A DNA stretch of 52,016 nucleotides from Chryseobacterium sp. YIM B08800 (GTDB lineage: Bacteria; Bacteroidota; Bacteroidia; Flavobacteriales; Weeksellaceae): the NCBI RefSeq assembly GCF_026163565.1, contig NZ_JAPDKN010000048.1, positions 1 to 52,016 on the forward strand. Direction: 5' to 3'. Each line of letters opens with the position of its first letter. Positions within the stretch are counted from its first letter, which is position 1. The translations under genes were made by a program, and so were the position numbers. The notes under the pieces are model-generated. The model saw only the letters and a program-made list of their open reading frames with translations, had not been told where the DNA came from and ran no database searches. Shown one piece after another: positions 9,838-18,458 of this stretch.

Positions 9838-10752
9838 ATGCAAAAAAATATACTTGTTCTTTACTATACTCAGACTGGTCAGCTTGAGGATATTGTAAAA
9901 AATATTGCGCAACCTTTTGAAGATAAAAAAGACGAATATAAAGTGACGTATTACAACATTCAGCTCAAAGAAGATTTTCCTTTTCCCTGGCCGAGTGATG
10001 TTTTCTTTAATACATTTCCAGAATCTTATTTACAGATTCCCAGCGAAATTCTTCCACCTCCGGAAGAGGTGCTCAACACTAAATTTGATTTAATTCTTTT
10101 CGGATATCAGGTTTGGTATCTTACGCCATCGATTCCGATTATTTCATTTTTGAAAAGCGGTTTTGCAGCTGATATTTTAAAAAATACGCCAGTTGTGACT
10201 ATTTCAGCAACCCGAAATATGTGGATGCTTTCTCAGGAAAAACTGAAAGTATATTTAAAGAATTTTGACGCTACATTGGTTGGAAATATTGCATTAGTCG
10301 ACAGAAGAGACAATTACACAAGTGTTTTAACGATTCTGAGATGGATGACAACCGGGCAAAAAGAAAAATCAGGAATTCTTCCTGCAGCCGGAGTTTCGGA
10401 TGAAGAGATCAACGGAGCCGGAAAATATGGTAAGATTATTGAAAATCATTTTGAAAATAATAATCTCGCCAATCTGCAACCAGAGCTGGTAAAAAACGGA
10501 GCTGTAGAAATAAGACCTTTTTTGGTAAGAGTTGAAAAAGTAGGGAATAAAATCTTTACAATCTGGTCTAATCTGATTATCAACAAAAAAGAAAGACGAC
10601 CATTGCTGATAAAATTCTTTAAGGTATATTTGATGGCAGCAATTTGGATAATCTCACCCATTGTGTTGATTTTTCATATCTTGCTTGCTCCAATTTTATG
10701 GAGGAAAAGACAAAAACAGAAAGAATATTTACAAGGAATTAATTTAAAATAG
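9838..10752 (+). CDS. darA: Dialkylresorcinol-forming enzyme DarA (flavodoxin-like aromatase)
   Basis: A 304-aa protein opening with a flavodoxin-like FMN-binding strand-loop, ILVLYYTQTGQ (residues 5-15), followed by an alpha/beta flavoprotein fold and a hydrophobic C-terminal segment (about 260-290) that may anchor it to the membrane. DarA partners DarB in dialkylresorcinol synthesis; it is thought to oxidise the cyclohexanedione made by DarB to the aromatic resorcinol. The stop is 2 bases before the darB start, indicating coupled translation. Identification rests on sequence character and the darB neighbour. Confidence 0.85.
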   Translation: MQKNILVLYYTQTGQLEDIVKNIAQPFEDKKDEYKVTYYNIQLKEDFPFPWPSDVFFNTFPESYLQIPSEILPPPEEVLNTKFDLILFGYQVWYLTPSIPIISFLKSGFAADILKNTPVVTISATRNMWMLSQEKLKVYLKNFDATLVGNIALVDRRDNYTSVLTILRWMTTGQKEKSGILPAAGVSDEEINGAGKYGKIIENHFENNNLANLQPELVKNGAVEIRPFLVRVEKVGNKIFTIWSNLIINKKERRPLLIKFFKVYLMAAIWIISPIVLIFHILLAPILWRKRQKQKEYLQGINLK

Positions 10753-10754
10753 AA

Positions 10755-11894
10755 ATGTACGACGTATTTATAACAAAAGCTTCAACATACTTGCCGAATG
10801 AACCGGTTTCTAATGACGAAATGGAAACGTATCTTGGCTATATAAATGACAAACCGTCAAAAGCAAAAGCACTGATTCTAAGAAATAATAAAATTAAAAC
10901 CAGATATTACGCTTTAGATAAAAACGGAAAACCTACGCACACCAATGCGCAGATTACTGCAAAAGCAATTGAAGGTCTTTTTGATGAAAATTTCAAAAAA
11001 GAAGACATGGAACTGCTTTCGTGCGGAACAACTTCTGCAGACCAGATCCAGCCTTCTCATGCATCGATGGTTCACGGCGAGCTTAATATTGGAAAATCTG
11101 TTGAAATTAATACCTCAACCGGACTTTGTAATTCGGGAATGAACGCTTTAAATTATGGTTTCTTAAATATTAAAGCCGGAATTAAAGACAACGCAGTTTG
11201 CGTAGGATCTGAAAGAATGTCTGCATGGATGACTGCCGATAAATTCAACCACGAAGCTGAAAACCTTAAACTTTTGGAAGAAAGACCAATTGTGGCTTTC
11301 AAAAGAGAATTTCTAAGATGGATGCTTTCTGACGGAGCAGGAGCATTTTTATTGGAAAATAAACCAAGAGAAAACGAAACTTCTCTAAAAATAGAGTGGA
11401 TCGATTTTTATTCTTATGCTCACGAAATTGAAGCTTGTATGTATTCCGGTTGTGAAAAGCAGGAAGACGGAAGCTTAAAATCTTGGGCAGAATACCCTGC
11501 TGAAGAATGGCTGAATCAATCTATTTTTGCTTTAAAACAAGACACCAAAATTTTAGATAAATATATTTTGGTAAAAGGTGCCGAAAGTTTGAGAGCATCT
11601 TTTGATAAGCACCAACTTGATCCGGAAACTGTAGATCACGTTTTGGCTCACATTTCTTCAGGTTATTTTAAAGAAGGTTTAAAGAACGAATTTGCCAATG
11701 TTGGCCTTGATTTCCCTTGGGAAAAATGGTTTTATAATCTTTCAGAAATTGGAAATATCGGAGCCGGATCTATTTTTGTTGCAGTTGAGCAATTAATGAA
11801 TTCAGGAAATTTAAAGAAAGGCGAAAAAGTACTTCTTTGTGTTCCTGAAAGTGGAAGATTTGCTTATTCTTGCGCATTATTAACGGTTTGCTAA
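10755..11894 (+). CDS. darB: Beta-ketoacyl-ACP synthase III-like DarB
   Basis: A 379-aa thiolase-fold ketosynthase. Cys125 in STGLCNSGMN is the likely nucleophile; His in LAHISSGYF (about 293) and Asn in GNIGAGSIF complete a KAS III-type triad. DarB condenses a beta-ketoacyl and an alpha,beta-unsaturated acyl thioester to a 2,5-dialkylcyclohexane-1,3-dione, which DarA aromatises. In flexirubins this dialkylresorcinol is the alcohol half of the ester. The gene overlaps the next start by one base (TAATG at 11892-11896). Confidence 0.88.
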   Translation: MYDVFITKASTYLPNEPVSNDEMETYLGYINDKPSKAKALILRNNKIKTRYYALDKNGKPTHTNAQITAKAIEGLFDENFKKEDMELLSCGTTSADQIQPSHASMVHGELNIGKSVEINTSTGLCNSGMNALNYGFLNIKAGIKDNAVCVGSERMSAWMTADKFNHEAENLKLLEERPIVAFKREFLRWMLSDGAGAFLLENKPRENETSLKIEWIDFYSYAHEIEACMYSGCEKQEDGSLKSWAEYPAEEWLNQSIFALKQDTKILDKYILVKGAESLRASFDKHQLDPETVDHVLAHISSGYFKEGLKNEFANVGLDFPWEKWFYNLSEIGNIGAGSIFVAVEQLMNSGNLKKGEKVLLCVPESGRFAYSCALLTVC

Positions 11895-12325
11895 TGGAAA
11901 TATCTTTACCAACATCTGACCAGAATTTTGTGGAAAGCTTAATTCCGCAGAAGTTTCCTTTTGTGATGGTTAATGGTATTTCAGAATATTCTGAGGAGCA
12001 TTTGGTTTCAGGTTTTACCATTAAAGAAGAAAATATTTTTGTGCATGAAGGAATTTTTCAGGCTTCAGGTTTGATCGAACATCAGGCTCAAAGTGTGGCA
12101 CTTCATACAGGATACAAATTTTATCTTTTAGGCAAAGAAGCTCCCACTGGTTACATTGGTGCCATCAAAACTTTTGAAGCGAAAACTTTGCCCAAAACCG
12201 GAGATCAATTAACTTCTGAAGTGAAAATCATCAATGAAATGATGGGCGTTACTTTAGTTGAAATTATCACAAAAATCAATGGTGAAATTATTGCGAAGTC
12301 TGAAATGAAAACGGTGATAAAATAA
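11894..12325 (+). CDS. Hot-dog-fold 3-hydroxyacyl-ACP dehydratase-like protein (ApeI/ApeP type), copy 1
   Basis: A 143-aa single hot-dog domain. It starts at the ATG overlapping the darB stop; an upstream in-frame ATG at 11870 lies inside darB and is not needed. LIPQKFPFVMVNGI corresponds to the HR-P-F/M-L-L-V-D segment of FabZ-like proteins, and GLIEHQAQS corresponds to the E-x-x-A-Q helix start. The aryl polyene pathways use a pair of such dehydratases (ApeI and ApeP) to form each double bond; with its neighbour downstream this is probably one of the pair. The FabZ HFPGxPxxPG histidine is not evident, so catalytic competence is uncertain. Confidence 0.72.
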   Translation: MEISLPTSDQNFVESLIPQKFPFVMVNGISEYSEEHLVSGFTIKEENIFVHEGIFQASGLIEHQAQSVALHTGYKFYLLGKEAPTGYIGAIKTFEAKTLPKTGDQLTSEVKIINEMMGVTLVEIITKINGEIIAKSEMKTVIK

Positions 12326-12349
12326 TTTATTAAGAATAAAAAATACAAA

Positions 12350-12376
12350 CCTAACGGGTTTCAGAAACCCGTTAGG
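12350..12376. repeat. Perfect 12-bp palindrome between the two dehydratase genes
   Basis: CCTAACGGGTTT (12350-12361), loop CAG, AAACCCGTTAGG (12365-12376). No T-run follows, so it is more likely a palindromic intergenic repeat or an mRNA processing/stability hairpin than a terminator. The ARM-CAG/TAG/TAA-ARM design resembles elements at 14501 and 38034. Confidence 0.8.
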
Positions 12377-12391
12377 TGTTAAAAGAAAAAC

Positions 12392-12835
12392 ATGGAGCTA
12401 AAAGAAGAAAACCTCATCAACATTCATCATTTTTTGCCTCATCGAAGCCCGATGTTGATGGCAGATTATATTCTGGAGCTTACTCCGGAAAAGGTGGTGA
12501 CTTCTTTTGAAATTACTTCAGATAATATTTTTGTACATAACAATCAGTTTGTAGAAGCAGGATTAATCGAACATTCTGCACAAACTTCTTCTTCAATTCT
12601 TGGACAAAGTTTTTTCGAAAATCCGGAATCCAATACGAAAGTAATCGGTTTTATTACCAATATTAAAAAAATTGAAGTTTTTGGTTTGCCTCAAGTTGGC
12701 GACAAGATTATTTCTAAAGCTTCCCTGATTTCTCAGTTTGAAAATATTTGTAATATCTTCTGTGAAACGTTTCTGGATGAGCAACTGCTGATCAGAACGC
12801 AGATTAGTTTATTTATTCAGGAAATCGAATCATAA
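12392..12835 (+). CDS. Hot-dog-fold 3-hydroxyacyl-ACP dehydratase-like protein (ApeI/ApeP type), copy 2
   Basis: A 147-aa paralogue of the preceding gene. FLPHRSPMLMADYI has the HRxPM box of FabZ-like hot-dog proteins, and GLIEHSAQTSSSILG the E-x-x-A-Q helix. It ends the first flexirubin block: a hairpin with a T-run follows at 12859. It probably acts with copy 1 as a heterodimer or alternate dehydratase during polyene extension; this is inference from aryl polyene pathways. Confidence 0.72.
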   Translation: MELKEENLINIHHFLPHRSPMLMADYILELTPEKVVTSFEITSDNIFVHNNQFVEAGLIEHSAQTSSSILGQSFFENPESNTKVIGFITNIKKIEVFGLPQVGDKIISKASLISQFENICNIFCETFLDEQLLIRTQISLFIQEIES

Positions 12836-12858
12836 AAATTTTCATTTAAAAAATATAG

Positions 12859-12887
12859 AAGTCGACTTTGAGAAGTTGACTTTTTTT
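12859..12887 (+). terminator. Rho-independent terminator of the first flexirubin block
   Basis: Stem AAGTCGACTT (12859-12868) with AAGTTGACTT (12873-12882), loop TGAG, one G-U wobble, followed by a run of T. Confidence 0.75.
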
Positions 12888-12904
12888 ATTGAATAAATTC
12901 TCGA

Positions 12905-12912
12905 TATATTTG
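12905..12912 (+). promoter_or_regulatory. Candidate -7 element upstream of the 88-aa gene
   Basis: TATATTTG matches TAnnTTTG and lies 14 bases before the ATG at 12927. No clear -33 TTTG is found at the right spacing. Confidence 0.4.
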
Positions 12913-12926
12913 ATAAAAATATAGTT

Positions 12927-13193
12927 ATGAGCGTAAAAGTAAGATTCTATTCATACGACATCGAATTTGAGTTTGAAAATTCTGTAGAATTTCCGGTGGC
13001 ACCACAAGTTGGCGATGAGGTAAACTTGATTTCTTTTTTTAAATATCAAACTTCAGAAAGAATAGAATATTATGAAAATATGGAAGATCTGGGTTTATAT
13101 AATAACGCATTAGTTATTGAGCGAACTTGGTGCAACGATCTTGAAAAGAACGAGATTTATCTTTTGATACAGCTAAAATATAAGAGGAGATAA
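12927..13193 (+). CDS. Small hypothetical protein
   Basis: 88 aa, no signal peptide or membrane helix. Charged and rich in beta-type residues (VKVRFYSYDIEFEFENSVEFP), with a GDEVNLISFF segment and basic C terminus. I do not recognise a family. It has its own candidate -7 box and follows a terminator, so it is probably not part of the pigment operon. Confidence 0.6.
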   Translation: MSVKVRFYSYDIEFEFENSVEFPVAPQVGDEVNLISFFKYQTSERIEYYENMEDLGLYNNALVIERTWCNDLEKNEIYLLIQLKYKRR

Positions 13194-13223
13194 CGAGATT
13201 TATCATTTAAACACAATTCAAAC

Positions 13224-14471
13224 ATGAAAAAAATACTTTTCCTAGTTTTAACTTCTACTGCAATATCTTTTTTTGCACAGAAAAAAAATGTTCCTGCTAA
13301 TTCAGAACACATTGCAAAAGCAGAAAAAATAAACAACAGTGCTCAACTTTATGAAGAAGCATATGAGCTTTATCAATCTGAAAAATATGATCAAGCATTA
13401 GAAAAAATTGATGCAGCCATCAAACTTGATAACCGCAAAATCGATTTTTATGATCTGAAATGCTACATCCTGATTAAACAAAAAAAGAATAAAGAAGTTA
13501 TAGAAACTGCGACTTATGCGATTTCACTCGATCCTAAAGATGCCAAATTTTATGAAATAAGAGGAAATACTTATTATTTTGATTTTGAACCCGAGAAAGC
13601 ACTACAAGATTACCGCAAGATGATTTCTTTAGACAAGAACAATGTTCGGTACTACAACAATTATCTGAAATTGCTGAATGAAAAGCGACTTGATCAGGAA
13701 ATGATCAATCTCTATCCTGTTTTTGCAAAAGCCCTTCCGCAAATCAAAGAAAATTCGAACAGTAAATTTCTTCATGATGTTTACTTTTACTTTTCACTAC
13801 CGTTCGAAAGAGCAAAAAATTACGAAAAAGCAAAAACATTGCTTACCGAAGCAATAAATCAGGATGACACAGGTTCGATGTATTATAATAACAGAGGACT
13901 GATCTATCAGGAAACAGGAGACCTAAAACTGGCGTTGCAGGATCTTGATAAAGCTATTGAAATTAAATCTGACGAACCATCTTATTATGAAAATCGTTTC
14001 AGCATCTATTTTCAGGCTAAAGACTACGAAAATGCAAGAAAAGATCTTTTGAAAATACTTGCTTTAGGCAATAACGATCCTTATATCTATGCCAATCTTG
14101 GTAACACCTATCAAATGCAGGGAAAATCTAAAGAAGCTGTTGAAAACTATGAAATTGCATTAATCAAAGATCCCAAAAACACATCAATAATTACCAATGC
14201 TGCGTATGGATATTTTGAACTCGGGAATATAACAAAAGCGAAGTCCTATTTTGAAAAAGCTTTGGCAATAGATCCGAAAGAAATCGATATTCTTATCGGG
14301 CTTGCTGTAATCTATAATGAAGAAAGAAATAAGGATCAACAGGCAAAAATCTTTTCAAAGATAATTGAAGAAACTTCTTATAAACCTTCAAAAAATCTTT
14401 TAAAAGAATTGATGAAGGAGCATTACATTTACACTGAAAAGTTTCAGAAAGCATGGGAAAAATTATTTTAG
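13224..14471 (+). CDS. Secreted tetratricopeptide-repeat protein
   Basis: 415 aa. Residues 1-19 (MKKILFLVLTSTAISFFAQ) are a signal peptide, then at least eight TPR units, seen as repeated A-x-x-x-Y-x-x-A-L-x-x-x-D-K-A-I-x-x-x-P patterns (for example YQSEKYDQALEKIDAAIKLD and TGDLKLALQDLDKAIEIKSD). TPR arrays mediate protein-protein contacts; in Bacteroidota such periplasmic proteins are common and usually unassigned. The gene lies 30 bases after the 88-aa gene and ends before a strong hairpin at 14501. No link with pigment synthesis can be shown. Confidence 0.8.
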   Translation: MKKILFLVLTSTAISFFAQKKNVPANSEHIAKAEKINNSAQLYEEAYELYQSEKYDQALEKIDAAIKLDNRKIDFYDLKCYILIKQKKNKEVIETATYAISLDPKDAKFYEIRGNTYYFDFEPEKALQDYRKMISLDKNNVRYYNNYLKLLNEKRLDQEMINLYPVFAKALPQIKENSNSKFLHDVYFYFSLPFERAKNYEKAKTLLTEAINQDDTGSMYYNNRGLIYQETGDLKLALQDLDKAIEIKSDEPSYYENRFSIYFQAKDYENARKDLLKILALGNNDPYIYANLGNTYQMQGKSKEAVENYEIALIKDPKNTSIITNAAYGYFELGNITKAKSYFEKALAIDPKEIDILIGLAVIYNEERNKDQQAKIFSKIIEETSYKPSKNLLKELMKEHYIYTEKFQKAWEKLF

Positions 14472-14500
14472 TTTAAAGTTGCTATTTTAAACCGGAATAA

Positions 14501-14537
14501 AAAACCGTGTCAAGGTTTAGAACCTTGACACGGTTTT
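14501..14537 (+). terminator. Perfect 17-bp stem hairpin with T-run; member of a palindromic repeat family
   Basis: Arms AAAACCGTGTCAAGGTT (14501-14517) and AACCTTGACACGGTTTT (14521-14537), loop TAG. It ends in a short T-run and lies between convergent genes, so it can terminate both. The core TGTCAAGGTTTARAACCTTGACA recurs at 38034-38066. Confidence 0.75.
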
Positions 14538-14656
14538 TAATCATTATTATCAAAAGATTCAAAATCACTTTTAAATATACAAACTTTTTCAAAGGTTATA
14601 AAACAAAAAAAATGAGGCATTTCTGCCTCACTTAAAACAATTTATATTAATGAAAA

Positions 14657-17569
14657 TTAATATCCAAAGATTTCTTCTAACGTCACTTCTTTAAACTGTC
14701 CCATTTTGTTGATCGATTCCATATTCAGGTTTTCTCTTTTCCCGATAATGGCCGTGTTGTACATCAATGGTTTAATTTCTGTGTTGTAGAAACCAGTCAA
14801 TTGAGGCAAAGTCAACGATTGAATTTCAGCATAAACATCTTTTCTGATATCGTAATCAACTCCCAGTTTTTTAAGAGCCATTTGATTGTAGAAAATATTT
14901 GTTCTGTTGATTCTGTTAGATGCAATCTGCTTTAAAGCCGACCCTTTAGAATTTTCAAACTGAGCTGGAATTTGTGGTAAATTTGCCATCAAATCATTCA
15001 TTGCAGTTACCGCTAAAGGCAATTTATTAGACTGTGTTCCGATGTAGTTGGTTACATAGTTCGGATGGTCTTTTTCGCTTGCTGTAGCATAAGAAACGTA
15101 CGCAGAATACGCTAAAGATTTACTTTCTCTGATCTCCTGGAATACGATCGAAGATAAACCTCTACCAAAATATTCGTTGAAAACATTGGCTTTACCAAAA
15201 TTAGCAAGATTTACATCGCTACCTTTTGCTATTTTAGACATTTCCATCTGTACCATGTCGTAGTTGGCAAAATAAACAGTTCCTCCAGTTGCAGGCTCTG
15301 CATATACTTTCGCTTTCGCAGGTTGCAAAGTTGCGTTTGCAATAAATGGTTTTACCGCTTTCTCAAGATCTTTCTGGCTTTCTCCGTACAAGAAAACTTC
15401 GTAAGGATAATTATTTAAAGTCTTGATTTTCGACATCAATTCAGTTACATTGATATTCTGAAGTCTTTCTTTAGAAATAATATCAGTCATTCTGGAGTCT
15501 TTCCCGTATTTAGCATAGTTGGAAAGCGCTGCCATAATTCTGTTCTTGTCTTTCTTAGCAACATCTCTAGATTCAAGGATAGTCTTTACCGTTTGGTTGT
15601 AAATTGTCTGATCAGCTTTTACGTTTTTCAACCAGTGATTCAACAATTCTACCCCTTTTTTCATATTTCCTTCAAGACCGCTTAATGTAATAAAAGTTTG
15701 ATCATTAGTCGTTCTGAAGCTGTTTGAAATTCCTAATTTGTAGAATTCTTCTTTTAATTGCTCCGGCGTATATTTATCGGTTCCTAAATACTGTAAAACA
15801 CTTACACCTAAAGAAAGCTCTTTATCATTATCTGTTCCGAACGGGAAAATATAACTTACCTGAGCAACTTTATTATATTTATTAGCAACAAAACTTACTT
15901 TCTTATCTTTAATCTCAGTGGTTGCAATGGCAGTTTTATAATCAACAAACTGAGGTTTGATGTCTGCAACTTTCGTACTTAAAATATCTTTAAGGAAAGG
16001 AGATTGTGCATCTCTGTTTAGCTTAATTGGTGTAATTCCCGGGTTTTCTACACGAACCAATTTATCATTCACCCCTTTCTCTTTGTAGATCACAACATAA
16101 TTATCTTTAAAGAAATCATTAGCAAATTTTACAATATCAGATTTTGTAATTTTTTCAAACTGATTGATTTCGTCAAGCTCCTGCTCCCAAGTTCTTTCAC
16201 CAATATAAGCTCCGTAAAGCGTTGTTGCTAAACCATCTGCAGTTTCCCAACCTTTCATACGCTGCACTCTCATATCATTTACGATAGCTTTCAGCATCCA
16301 TTCCGGGAACTCTCCTTTTTTAATTAGATCGATCTGGGCAAAAAGTAATTTTTTAGCAGCATCAAAACTCTGTCCATCTTTCGGAGTTACGTACATATTA
16401 AATGAACCGTATGTTTTTAAAGGATTTGCATAAGCTCCTGCTCCCAAAGTAGCTTGTTTTTGATTAATATTAAGGTCAATTAAACCTGCATCACCGTTAT
16501 TGCTCAAGATCTCTCCTACCATTGTTGCCAATCTTGCCTCTTTAGTTCCGTTAGAATCTGTTCTCCAAGCGATTGTCATTCTTGGTGTAGATGGGCTTTT
16601 TACGGTTCTGCTTACAATAGAAGTCATCGGTTCTTCTGAAACCATTTTCTTCATTGGCAATTCTTTGTATTTGAATGCTCCGAAATATTGGTCAACTAAT
16701 TTTATCGTTTTATCGAAATCAAGATCTCCAACCAAAACTACCGCCATATTATTAGGAACATAATAAGTATCAAAATATTTATGAATTGCCTCCATTGAAG
16801 GACTCTTCAAGTGTTCTGAAGTTCCGATTGTTGTTTGCTGACCGTTTGGATGTTTTGGGAAAAGCGCATCCATTAATGCGTAGTTTACCAAACGTCCGTC
16901 GTTATCCTGCGCTCTGTTGAATTCTTCGTAAACTGCTTCCAACTCTGTATGGAAAAGTCTTAAAACCAATTCAGAGAAACGCTCTTTTTCTACTTTAAGC
17001 CATTTTTCAAGCTCATTAGAAGGAATATTATTTTTATAAACCGTTTCATCTAACCAAGTGTGAGCGTTGGTTCCAGTTGCTCCCAAAGATGAAATCGCTT
17101 TGTCGTATTCGTTGGCAATTGCATATTTTGAAGCTTCCTGAGAAACCTCATCTATTTTTTTATACAATGCTTTTTTCTTTTCAGGATCTTTTTCTGCTTT
17201 GTGCTGTTCGTAAAGATCTGAGATTTGAGCTAATAAAGCTTTTTCTTTTGCCCAATCCTGAGTTCCCAAATGTGAAGTTCCTTTGAAAACCATATGCTCC
17301 AAATAATGAGCAAGACCGGTATTATCGCTAGGATCATTATTAGAACCTGTTCTTACCGGAATATAAGTCTGAATTCTCGGTGCATCGTCATTTTTAGCAA
17401 GATATACTTTCAAACCATTTTTCAAAGTGTACACTCTTACTCCTGACTGGTCATTCTTCACAGTTTCAAAACTGTAACCTTGAGCATCCGTTTGTTTCTG
17501 CGTTTCAAATTTTTGCGCCGCAGCCTGCAACATCATAAAAAGTGAAAGAGAAATAAAAATTTTCTTCAT
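14657..17569 (-). CDS. Insulinase-family (M16) zinc metallopeptidase
   Basis: 970 aa with signal peptide (residues 1-18, ending AAAQ). The inverted zinc motif HYLEH is at 88-92 (His88, Glu91, His92) with the third ligand region around VYEEFNRAQ. Four M16-type domains are expected from length: an active N-terminal half and a C-terminal half (about 520-970) lacking the HxxEH motif, as in single-chain M16 enzymes. It would degrade peptides in the periplasm. It is the only minus-strand gene between two plus-strand flexirubin blocks, so it looks unrelated to them. Confidence 0.88.
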   Translation of the reverse strand: MKKIFISLSLFMMLQAAAQKFETQKQTDAQGYSFETVKNDQSGVRVYTLKNGLKVYLAKNDDAPRIQTYIPVRTGSNNDPSDNTGLAHYLEHMVFKGTSHLGTQDWAKEKALLAQISDLYEQHKAEKDPEKKKALYKKIDEVSQEASKYAIANEYDKAISSLGATGTNAHTWLDETVYKNNIPSNELEKWLKVEKERFSELVLRLFHTELEAVYEEFNRAQDNDGRLVNYALMDALFPKHPNGQQTTIGTSEHLKSPSMEAIHKYFDTYYVPNNMAVVLVGDLDFDKTIKLVDQYFGAFKYKELPMKKMVSEEPMTSIVSRTVKSPSTPRMTIAWRTDSNGTKEARLATMVGEILSNNGDAGLIDLNINQKQATLGAGAYANPLKTYGSFNMYVTPKDGQSFDAAKKLLFAQIDLIKKGEFPEWMLKAIVNDMRVQRMKGWETADGLATTLYGAYIGERTWEQELDEINQFEKITKSDIVKFANDFFKDNYVVIYKEKGVNDKLVRVENPGITPIKLNRDAQSPFLKDILSTKVADIKPQFVDYKTAIATTEIKDKKVSFVANKYNKVAQVSYIFPFGTDNDKELSLGVSVLQYLGTDKYTPEQLKEEFYKLGISNSFRTTNDQTFITLSGLEGNMKKGVELLNHWLKNVKADQTIYNQTVKTILESRDVAKKDKNRIMAALSNYAKYGKDSRMTDIISKERLQNINVTELMSKIKTLNNYPYEVFLYGESQKDLEKAVKPFIANATLQPAKAKVYAEPATGGTVYFANYDMVQMEMSKIAKGSDVNLANFGKANVFNEYFGRGLSSIVFQEIRESKSLAYSAYVSYATASEKDHPNYVTNYIGTQSNKLPLAVTAMNDLMANLPQIPAQFENSKGSALKQIASNRINRTNIFYNQMALKKLGVDYDIRKDVYAEIQSLTLPQLTGFYNTEIKPLMYNTAIIGKRENLNMESINKMGQFKEVTLEEIFGY

Positions 17570-17685
17570 GTTGAAATTAATTATTTTTAGTAAAATTAGT
17601 CTTCATAAATTTTATTTCGTTACAAATCATTTACACAATAAAGTAAGCTCACCCACGTTTGATATATAATTAAAAAATCTATACT

Positions 17686-17892
17686 ATGAAAAGAAAAATT
17701 TTAAACATTTTTACGGTCTCTGCAATTATTACAACAATCGGATTTCTTATGGATGGTGATGTGAAAGAACCAAGCATGGCAATGAGATTTACCGAATTTT
17801 TTGCGATGATGACAATGCTGTTTTTAACAATCACTATAATCTATCTTCCAATACATTCTCTTACAAAAAAACTTCAGAGAGTACGTCAATAA
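17686..17892 (+). CDS. Small two-helix membrane protein
   Basis: 68 aa, MKRKILNIFTVSAIITTIGF start, two hydrophobic segments (about 5-22 and 37-58) and a basic C-terminal tail. Divergent from the M16 gene and followed at once by a terminator, so a single-gene unit. I do not recognise the family. Confidence 0.55.
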   Translation: MKRKILNIFTVSAIITTIGFLMDGDVKEPSMAMRFTEFFAMMTMLFLTITIIYLPIHSLTKKLQRVRQ

Positions 17893-17917
17893 GCACAATT
17901 CCTTTTTATTGTTAGAG

Positions 17918-17944
17918 CGCTAAGATTTTCTTGGCGTTTTTTTT
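17918..17944 (+). terminator. Rho-independent terminator after the small membrane protein
   Basis: CGCTAAGA (17918-17925), loop TTT, TCTTGGCG (17929-17936) with one wobble pair, followed by eight T residues. Confidence 0.8.
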
Positions 17945-18049
17945 ATTTTAATTCTTAAAATACTTCAGAAAATAGCACAATCTTATGTCCTGCATTTTTA
18001 TTATTTTAGCCAATTAGATTTTAAAGATAATTAACATCAATATTTTCGG

Positions 18050-18454
18050 GTGAAAAAGCAAGATCTTCCTCAGGACGAAAGTAATTTACAATCAGCAAAT
18101 ATGACCGAAGTGTTGTATGTGACTGATGAAAATGACAATTACACAACCGCAAACAGCATTGGTTGGGATGCCAAAAAAGCAGCTCTCGAAGAATCGATGG
18201 AGCTCATTAATGAACGCATCGAAGAAGCAAAACAAAATGTGGCAAACAATTTGGTAAGTCCTATCGTCTATTTTATGGAATTAAATAAAATGGATGTACA
18301 GGTTTTGGCAGCTTACGTTAATATGTGGCAATGGACTGTGAAAAGACACGCAAAACCCAAAATTTTCAAAAAACTCAGCGATTCTACCCTCAAAAAATAT
18401 GCAGATGCATTCGATATTTCGGTAGAAGAATTAAAAAATTTCAACGGCAAATAA
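18050..18454 (+). CDS. Conserved 134-aa protein at the head of the second flexirubin block
   Basis: No catalytic motif recognised. The N-terminal half is acidic and partly coiled; the C-terminal half (about residues 75-134) reads like a helix-turn-helix/XRE-like fold (LAAYVNMWQWTVKRHAKP, then LKKYADAFDISVEELKNF), so a regulator or an adaptor is possible. The frame opens with GTG at 18050; the next in-frame ATG is at 18101. The GTG is kept because residues before the ATG look coding, but this is unproven. It lies 4 bases before the BtrH-like gene, implying they work together. Confidence 0.65.
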   Translation: MKKQDLPQDESNLQSANMTEVLYVTDENDNYTTANSIGWDAKKAALEESMELINERIEEAKQNVANNLVSPIVYFMELNKMDVQVLAAYVNMWQWTVKRHAKPKIFKKLSDSTLKKYADAFDISVEELKNFNGK

Positions 18455-18458
18455 AAAA

